Shown one piece after another: positions 56,692-64,000 of a stretch of 64,000 bases of DNA (the first letter of the stretch is position 1; every line of letters begins with the position of its first letter). Below the pieces are notes generated by a model. It was not told the origin of the DNA. It made no database searches and worked only from the letters and a program-made list of their open reading frames with translations. Origin of the DNA: Pezicula radicicola (Eukaryota > Ascomycota > Leotiomycetes > Helotiales > Dermateaceae); NCBI GenBank assembly GCA_003008705.1, contig PDUO01000016.1:1975-65974 (forward strand), in the 5' to 3' direction. A program made the translations under genes and the position numbers.

Positions 56692-57899
56692 CTACTCCAA
56701 CCTATGTGTGCCAGGAAACACCAAATCCCTATGAATGCGTGCTTTAATCTCTTCAAAATCGCTCTCATTCTCCTTAGTCAAGATCCCATGTCTAATAAAG
56801 AAATCCAAAACCACCAAAGCACAATTCGGTTTAAACTCTCCCATGCCCATATGTTCCTTAACCTCGTCAACAGTCCAAAGATAAAATTCCTCAACCTCGC
56901 TATCATTTGGTTTAGGTACCACATCAACCGGAAGTTCGAGATCATAAATATATTCGACTTCGGGTTGAATCATGCCTGTTTCACCGCCTCTTTGAGAATT
57001 GGTCATAAAGATGTATGAAAGGAATCCGGCACTCTTGACTCGTTCTCGAACGATGGATGAGGGGAGACTTGCTTCTTCGTCACATTCTCGGATAAGACAT
57101 TCGAGTCGATCTTCTCCGGTTGCTGTCCCGCCTGCTACGGTATTATCTAACATACTTGGATATGTCTGTTTGTTCTTTGCGCGACGAGGGATCCAGAGTT
57201 TGATGCCGTGTGGTACTGTTGTGTCTTTGATATAGGCTGTCATGTGTACACCATATGTGACTACTCCGAATAATGTCGTAGCTGCTCTTTCCATACTATA
57301 AAGTAATTTATTGCCCGGTCCGTAGATTGGATATAATTCATCTCTCCATCCTTCTAGTAACTCGAAGGCTTTTTTCTCGCGTAGGTATTCACAGGTTTTT
57401 GCTACTATTTTACTGCGATCTTCTTCCGTAGTTGCTTGGTGGAATAGGGAGATTGTTCGTTTGGATCGTGAAACTTCCATTTCGCCTTTTATTGAGATGG
57501 GGACTTTGGCTAGGGCTGTGAAGACTGATTCTGGCAGGTAACCGATTGGTGTTGTCGTTCCTTCTTCTTCCCAAACTAGGGTGTAGAGGGTTGAGAGGAT
57601 GTTTGTGTGTGCTGCTACATCTTTTTCTGGGTAGGGGAATCTGGTGGATTATGAGCTTGGTAATGGAGGACGTTTGAAGACTGTATGCTTGTGTCTAGAC
57701 TGGGAGCTTCAATGGCCTTGAGGCTCTTCCTCACCCAAGAAAGACTAACTAGTCCACCAGTTGAACTTGATATCGCATGCTAGCCACACTGCAAAGTAGA
57801 CATGATTGTTTGCCAGTAGAGGGGAAGTTTTAAGAAGTACCAGAGGAGAGATTAAACTTACACATCACACTCGTTCACAAGGTCCAAGTTTGACTTCAT
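56692..57899 (-). CDS. Nudix hydrolase, thiamine-pyrophosphokinase-related (DUF4743)
   Basis: Two exons (57899-57862, 57640-56692) encode 328 residues. The first gives MKSNLDLVNECDV, and the splice restores VFPYPEKD, the usual start of this family. An N-terminal DUF4743-type domain of about 120 residues precedes the Nudix domain. The Nudix box reads GGTATGED through RECDEEASL, matching GX5EX7REUXEE. WTVDEVKEHM follows. Fungal homologues resemble the yeast Tpk3-like hydrolase YJR142W, reported to act on damaged thiamine diphosphates, so a housecleaning role is likely; the substrate is inferred. The intron (221 nt) is long for this window and could hide another small exon. Confidence 0.85.
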
Positions 57900-58440
57900 C
57901 TTGGCAGCTGGTTTTCAAAAGTGATTGAACAAGTGCCTCTTCTCACTGATCAACAAAGATTTTGATATTAGCTTAACTGCAAGAGGTGTCCGTGAGCGAA
58001 GCCTTGGATATTTATGAAGTTGTCGCTGCTAGGCAAGACTACCCCTCACTGACTCAATATGAATAGTCTCCTCGGATTCTAGAAAGTTTGCTTGTTTGCT
58101 GAGGTTTGGTGCTTGGTTGTAATTTATTTCCACGTGAGCTAGATTTGGTACATCTGCAACTGGTGGCTTGCTTTTCCCGATTGTGTGGTTGTGATCTTGT
58201 CTGAACTGATGAAAAACCAAACCCGGAAAGCTCAGAACAAGCTCAGAAGAGCTCGAAGCTTCTCCCGCACTTCTGCCCCACTACGCCACATCGTCAGCTC
58301 TCCGGCATCTAAAAAAAAACCAGTATACATACATCAGTACCACCATACAACACGTAATGAATCTCACACAGCCCATGTATATACTCAAATCTGCATAGTC
58401 TACTCTCTATTATTTATTAACTCTACTGTATAACAAGACA
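57900..58440. promoter_or_regulatory. Divergent promoter of Nudix and Hikeshi genes
   Basis: About 540 bp between divergent starts. It holds repeated AGCTCAGAA phrases at 58230-58250 and an A-run at 58311. The heat-shock-linked role of Hikeshi makes a search for heat-shock elements (nGAAn repeats) sensible; GAAGCTTCTCCCGC at 58255 contains one imperfect inverted GAA pair. Confidence 0.4.
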
Positions 58441-59115
58441 ATGGCAGCACCAACCCAACCAATCTTCGGATTAATCCCCACAGGCTCCCCAATAATCATC
58501 AACCCCACCACAGCACCATCACCAACCTCATTCATCTACACACTCCCACGCACCGCCTTCTCACATATCGTCGTCTTCCTACTCCCAGGTATCACATTAC
58601 CGCCGAATACAGCTGCTGCTGTTTACCTCTCTACCACACCACAAGATGCGTCGACTTTCAAGTTTTTAGGCGGTATTGGACCGGGGAAGGAGAGTGCTAT
58701 TTTTAAGGTCAATGGTTCTGGTTCTGGTTCTTCGAATTCTGATATGAATACGAATATAGGAGGAGGAGGGAGTGAAATCACAATTGGAATATCCGTTGAA
58801 TCAGCCGATTCTGTATCTGCACAAATGTTATCTCTGCAACAATCACAAAATCAGTCCTCTTCAACAGATATGGTCTTAGCCAACAAGTCACGGACACCAA
58901 TAAGTACGGCAGATACAGTACAATTAGCACAGAAGATCATCAAGAATGCGTTTAATTTTCTGGCTAGTTTTAGTGGGAATGTAGCTGCTCCTTCTGGAGG
59001 AAATGGGACTGCCGTTGAGGTTGTACCGTTGAAGGCTTTTGAGGATTGGTGGAGGAAGTTTGAGAGTAAGGTTAGGAATGATCCGGGGTTTTTGCAGAGG
59101 GATGGTGGGGATTGA
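58441..59115 (+). CDS. Hikeshi / OPI10 family protein
   Basis: A single exon encodes 224 residues. It matches Hikeshi (yeast Opi10) along its length: FGLIPTGSPIIINP near the start, SHIVVFLLPGITLPPNTAAA, FKFLGGIGPGKESAIFKVNG, ITIGISVESADSV, then TVQLAQKIIKNAFNFLASF and a conserved end WWRKFESKVRNDPGFLQ. Hikeshi carries Hsp70 into the nucleus by binding FG-nucleoporins during heat stress; the yeast gene affects phospholipid (inositol) regulation. A Gly/Ser/Asn-rich loop (about residues 92-112) replaces the shorter mammalian loop. Intact, intronless. Confidence 0.92.
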   Translation: MAAPTQPIFGLIPTGSPIIINPTTAPSPTSFIYTLPRTAFSHIVVFLLPGITLPPNTAAAVYLSTTPQDASTFKFLGGIGPGKESAIFKVNGSGSGSSNSDMNTNIGGGGSEITIGISVESADSVSAQMLSLQQSQNQSSSTDMVLANKSRTPISTADTVQLAQKIIKNAFNFLASFSGNVAAPSGGNGTAVEVVPLKAFEDWWRKFESKVRNDPGFLQRDGGD

Positions 59116-61264
59116 GGGGTTTTGGGGGAGAGTGATGTTTTATTATTTAGTGGAGTTTTGTCTGGAGGATTGGAGTTTGGTGATGGGTGGGAAGAGATGG
59201 GGAGGTATATAATATATCGGGGAACAAAGCGGCGCCAAGATAGGACTGGGAGAAATTGGAAGTTCCAGCGTGTCAGCGAGTATAAATGGCTCGCAAGGGA
59301 AACTCGACGTCCATATAAGAAAGTCGGCAAACATAAGAATACAGCGGGAAAAGGTTGCAAGACTTATATATGGGACCTACTCCGCACTGAGTAAAGATCA
59401 GGAATAAAATACTTCCATCAAAACTTTGTGTCCAAGGGACCCAAGGCCTTGATCATTAATAACATATGTACCTTGAGCAAATCAAAGTAGTTTCGGTGAA
59501 GTCACTCATAACAATCATTTGGCTTTCATGAAGTCCAACTTGTAAAAGGAAAGGCTTTCAACAGATTCACTGTGGTATATTCAATAAACGTATTTCCGTA
59601 GGAGAACTCCAATTCAATTCCGGTTATTCGAATCCTCTCGACTTCAATCCCTATGCGGTATATCTACATACCTGGGAACACCATGGCTTTCTTCGTACGC
59701 TGTATTGGGATGTTTATGAATAGCGCCGTCGGTATTATTAAATGTGCGATGTTCCTACCTTCTCTGTCCTGGTTTTATATGTACACAGCGTTAAGCTGTA
59801 TTGAAAAGCCATCTCTTGACAAGATGCCCGTTGAATAACCTATTGTATGTTAGGGATGCCGAGATATCTTTGGGGGGAGTTCAAGTATTCCTTTCTCTTC
59901 TCCCTCTTCTTTTCTTCATTCTTGTCAAGACCACTCACATGCAACATATTGCTCTCTTCGAGTACTGTACATCTTCACCAATCCAGTGGAAACAGGCCCT
60001 GCATTCCGACTAGCGCATGTATGTCGATCTGGATTATGCTGAAAACATCTCTATCAGAGTTTACTCTGAGGAATTGTACAGCAACTTATTTTTCTACACT
60101 AGTACCGTAGTAACACCGAATTTAAGATAGTTCTTACTACTTCCACGAGAAAAGGACACCTGTGAAAGACGGAGAATTCCCCTTCAGCTGTTTACACGTG
60201 ATATTCAGAAGAGATCTACTAGTACTGTAGCTTTGTAGAATCTCAACGGTTGAAAAATTACGAGATAGATCAGGATCATCAGATCTCGATCTCTCCATAA
60301 AAGAAAGAAAGTGATTGTGTCAATCAACATGGATCGGATCGACAACCCCTCAATTCAACCTATCTTTTCACTAACTTCCCCTCACTTGAAGAATCGAAAG
60401 AAAAAGATTAACGGCAGTAATAAGTAAATGAAATCAACTTCTTACATTGGTTATTTAGCCGCCCTAGAAAACGGTCATGTAATGTTGTATCGGTATCTGA
60501 AGATGCTACCTCCATACCGCACCATGCACGCCATGCCACCCAGTGCCGGCCGCGTACGTTGGAACATGCCAAGAGGAAAGGTGGTGAGAGACCCGACCGT
60601 GAGAGACCGTGAAGACCGTGAGAAAGCTGACGCTCTGTGATGTCATTGATGTTTGACATACGTTGTCACGAACCCACGAACCCACGAACGTTGGATGACG
60701 GCGTGACGGTGATCAGAGAGAAAAATAATGCGATCATACGAAACTCATCTGATATATATCTCCGTGTTTTTTTTTGTGTTCATTATCATCATGGGTGATA
60801 CAAGAGTACAAGAAAGAGTATGAAAACACGTATCGACATTGTGATATTCGCATGATAAGTACTTGACCTTGCCCGTATCTGAGCTGTCCAGTAGCTAATC
60901 GATATCCAGGGTCTCTCTGGTGGCTGCGCGTGCATAGAGCTAGAAATTCCGAGTTGTGGATTGAGGATGCCCATAGGTCAAGTCAGTGTAGCTAAGAAAT
61001 CTAAGAAATCTGCAAACAACCCCAAGACTAGGCCCAAGAGAGTTGGCGAGAGGGGTGAATCACGCAGGCTTGTCCTGGTGGGTGGACAGACAAGAACTGC
61101 CCTAGAGTGCCTAAGTGCCGGAGGTACAGTAGTGAGGTACGGGCTGCTGGTACTAAGCAGACCTGACGCAAGGCTGGAAAAAAAAAAAAATGCTATTATT
61201 ATTGTCGGCCCTTCATCAGATGTTAAAAAAAAAAAAGGCTCTCAGCTGCTGCGCCAAAAAAAAG
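59116..61264. other. Long gene-free interval upstream of the piggyBac element
   Basis: About 2.1 kb with only short motif-free frames. Features seen are a degenerate GACCGTGAGA repeat at about 60595-60625, ACGAACCC in tandem at 60668-60685, and poly-A runs at about 61181, 61226 and 61256 just before the element. No RNA gene is recognised. Confidence 0.4.
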
Positions 61265-61289
61265 TATCCCATAGCCCGCCAAAGCGCCA
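61265..61289 (+). repeat. Left terminal inverted repeat
   Basis: The 25 bases starting TATCCCATAGCCCGCC are the exact reverse complement of 63240-63264. CCC near the tip is usual for piggyBac ends. Confidence 0.92.
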
Positions 61290-63239
61290 AACCCCTGTAA
61301 TTGTATCACGTGATTCAACCCCATCAAAACTTGACAACACCATGAGTTTTATATACTTTTCTTAATAAAACCACCAATATACCTTTAAAAGATATAAAAC
61401 CAGACTCTACAGATCCAGGAACCTTGCGCCCTAATCTGCCACCAGCTACAGAGATTGGAACCGAATTTAAGCCTATGTATTGCCCGAATTTTGACAAGAA
61501 AATCAACCTCCCTCCTTATATTGCTCCAGTAGACGTATTCGCTATCTGGAGCCTCTTTTTCCCTACTAAGTAGTTACAGAAGATAGTCGAGAATATAAAC
61601 AACTATAAGCTCCGAGAGCAGAGTGGCCGGCCTTGAAATAGGGGTATACAGAAGTAGATTCCAATGACCTTAGAAGAGTTATATACATTTCTTAGAATAT
61701 GGATATATATAGGTTTATATATTGAGAATGAGATCCTAGACTATTAGTCTCATTCAGAAGCAATGCCATAGTATACTATAGTTCAGAATACTATGGGGAA
61801 AGGTCGTTGGGAAGATATAAGTACTCGGATCTATATTTCAGAGCCTAATACGCCTGATGTTTTTGGGATAGTAATATACAACTTATAGCTCTAATTAATA
61901 GCTTACTAACTTCTTTTTTACTATAGGTAGAACCTCTAAATACTTATATAATGTCAACTACTATACAACTATGGACACCGGGCTGGGATATTGTAGTAGA
62001 TGAGGCTATGGCACGATTCAAGGGTAGATCGAAAGATACTCTTATTATACCAAAGAAACCAATACCAGAAGGTTATAAGATATAGTGTATAGCCTAGGAA
62101 GGTTATATACTCTGTTGGTGCTGGTATAAGAAGGGTTCTAAAGCTGGAAGAGGTCCACAAGGGGTAAAGCCTCCAAAACAACTTAAGACGAATAAGATAG
62201 TTGTAGTAGTACTATACTTGATTTTATAACTCCCAGAGGCCTAGTCTGCCTATTGTATATACCTGGATAATCTTTTTATAAATACAAAGCTTCTATATAT
62301 ACTCAGAGATTATAATATTGGAGCAATAGGTACTTACCGAGGAGGCTCTGGTATTTTGAAGGATTTTATTGAAAAGAAGAAGAAGGATACAAGAAAAGAT
62401 ACTATCCCCTGGAATACCCTTTGGGTAGTACCTTCTGAAGACAATGAAGTCAATTATATAGCCTGGAAAGACAATACTCTTGTCCTATTTCAGTCTATAA
62501 TTGATGATGGAAAGGGAATAGTTATAACTATCTGTAAGTACCCTTCTGAAACTTCATCAGCTACAAAGACTTCGAGAGTTCCTTTTGGAGATCAGCCTAT
62601 AAAAGAATTAGAGTACCCAGAGTTCGACTACCTATATAATCATAATATAGGCTATATGGATAGGGTAGACCAATTAAGATCCTATAATACTGGTAATAGG
62701 TAGATTAGGAAGGGAGGTTGGTATATTATATAGTACTTCTTATTCAATATAGTACTAGTTAACTCCTATCTTCTTTCCTTCTATTCAAAGGTTGATAATA
62801 GCCTTAAATTTACCTCTCAAAAGGACTTTAGAATAGCCTTATATATAGCTCTATTTACAAAGGCTACTCAGTAACCTAGGAAACGTAAATCATATCTAAT
62901 TGGGCCTACATTTATAGAGCTAAATCAGCTCCATTGTATTGAGGCTTTTGGAAGTAAGAGAGATTGTTATACTTATAAGGAAAGGGGTGTTCGGAGGGTG
63001 CCTAAACAGACTCCAGTTTTAGGGGAGATTTCAGGTAATTCAAGAGGAAAACTACGCCCAAAAGCTACAAGATTTGGTTGCAAGGTATGCCAAGCCCCCC
63101 TTTACCAGAATGGAGATTGTTTTGAGTGGTACCATAGAGAAAGGGAGCTATAATAGATGTTGAAAGCCCATTTTCTACCTGAATTCAGTGATATATACGA
63201 TCTGATTGGCTAATAAACCCATGTTACTTAAGCGAGTTC

Positions 63240-63264
63240 TGGCGCTTTGGCGGGCTATGGGATA
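63240..63264 (-). repeat. Right terminal inverted repeat
   Basis: The 25 bases ending GGGCTATGGGATA mirror 61265-61289 without mismatch. If the true end is GGG, the flanking bases are ATAA on the right and GTAT on the left, which could be decayed copies of the TTAA target site used by piggyBac elements. Confidence 0.92.
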
Positions 63265-64000
63265 ACAAATACTGGAACAAAGGATCACTCGAGGGATTAT
63301 TCAATGGTTGACAGCTTTCGTAATAATAAGGATGGGGCGCATAGCACGTTTTTCGTATATATACCAGCCAGCACCCTACCTCTGAGCCTCTTTCTAACGT
63401 GGATGATGGTTGTTCTGTTCAGCATGTGTGTTGGAACCCACTACTGTAAGCGGATGAGGAAGAAGCTCTGATCTCATGCTCGCGGATCACGACACGGTCG
63501 CTTGAAATAATGCAAGGTGCAAGGCAACGCAAGACCCAGAGCAAGTGATTCAGATCCCTCACCATACCTCGTAGTCAACTATAATAATAGATCCTGCAAC
63601 TTACACGGTGCCAAACAAGGCCGAGTACGAGGTTTTGCAAAGAGACTATTGCTTGTGATGTCAATCGTGGAGTAGTATATATGAGGCAGAATCAAGGTAC
63701 TTACTGTATTCCCGTATGGGTTGCAGGGCACCAAGGCATTATCATGATTAGAACATCAGAGCGATAACTTTTAAGCGGATGGCAATGTATAATAATAATA
63801 AGACGGAGATGGTGAAACCTTGGGAATAAACATTTTTGGTGATTGACCACTCACAACCATCAAAACTAAATTCCCACCGTTCTATTCCCTCCTGGCATGC
63901 ACCTGGCCGGATGCGCTAAACCTCGGCGGTCCCCCCGAGGCCCCTACACGACCCCCAGTCTGTCCGCCGAAATGCGCTGAATCCAGTTAGTGCCAGCCAA
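63265..64000. other. Window end without a supported gene
   Basis: A 74-codon frame beginning inside the right terminal repeat has one hydrophobic stretch but no family match. GC content rises at the end; a short GC hairpin (CCTCGG / CCGAGG) lies near 63931-63950. A gene may start just beyond the window. Confidence 0.35.

Larger units (their letters stand above)
61265..63264 (+). mobile_element. PiggyBac-type DNA transposon, RIP-mutated
   Basis: The element is 2,000 bp long and bounded by perfect 25-bp inverted repeats. Inside, one frame (about 61375-61870) and, after a likely intron ending TTTACTATAG near 61926, continuing frames to about 63153 encode a piggyBac-family transposase (DDE_Tnp_1_7). 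Blocks seen are PMTLEELYTFLRIWIYIGLY, MGKGRWEDISTRI, VDEAMARFKGRSKDTLIIPK, DNLFINTKLLYILRDYNIGA, IAWKDNTLVLFQS and GYMDRVDQLRSYNT, then a C-terminal CKVCQAPLYQNGDCFEWYH zinc-ribbon-like end. The three catalytic Asp positions (VDE, LDN, WKDN) are kept. Many codons are TAG or TAA where Trp or Gln is expected, as RIP produces. It cannot make a transposase. Confidence 0.88.

Noticed and set aside
63247..63471. 74-codon frame overlapping the right piggyBac end
   Set aside because: It starts inside the terminal repeat and its single hydrophobic stretch has no supporting context.
1..64000. CRISPR array, riboswitches or bacterial-type operons
   Set aside because: Introns, gene families and RIP show a fungal nuclear genome; no regular spacer-repeat array is present.

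Overview
This window looks like nuclear DNA of a filamentous ascomycete (Pezizomycotina). Genes carry short spliceosomal introns, mostly 43-70 nt, with GT..AG ends and CTAAC-like branch points close to the acceptor. The housekeeping proteins are fungal in form (GEA-type Sec7 protein, SYF1, Anp1/Mnn9-family mannosyltransferase, Asi-type RING protein). Transposons show the C-to-T/G-to-A decay expected of repeat-induced point mutation (RIP). A leotiomycete is my guess for the class, but that is inference only.

Layout. Bases 1-3410 and about 5650-8130 are extremely AT-rich blocks. The second still reads as a RIP-destroyed pogo/Fot-like transposase; the first holds a minisatellite, a microsatellite and an inverted repeat but nothing I could identify. 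Between and beside them lie a decayed membrane-anchored Cys-rich protein gene (3.9-5.0 kb) and an acyltransferase pseudogene (8.2-9.8 kb).

From 10.8 to 33.7 kb, accessory genes and relics come first: a PaiB-like flavin-binding protein, an ACC-synthase-like PLP aminotransferase, two divergently transcribed Zn2Cys6 regulators sharing a 330-bp promoter, a broken Baeyer-Villiger monooxygenase fragment, and a class II aldolase. A housekeeping island follows: an E2/F-box fusion, a U1A/U2B''-like RRM protein, V-ATPase subunit D and SYF1. It is followed by a cytochrome P450 pseudogene and an amino-acid permease relic. Several neighbouring enzymes being dead suggests an old metabolic region that is being lost.

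From 34.5 to 59.1 kb the window is gene-dense core genome: GEA1/2-like ARF-GEF, Anp1/Mnn9-family mannosyltransferase, exosome subunit MTR3, a Myb-like protein, an Asi-type RING E3, tRNA-splicing endonuclease SEN34, Elongator ELP4, RNA polymerase subunit RPB8 (with an overlapping upstream reading frame), a Nudix hydrolase and Hikeshi/OPI10.

At 61,265-63,264 there is an exactly 2,000-bp piggyBac-type element. It has perfect 25-bp terminal inverted repeats, and its transposase relic keeps the three catalytic aspartates despite many nonsense changes. All exon structures were built by eye from splice signals, reading frame and family conservation.
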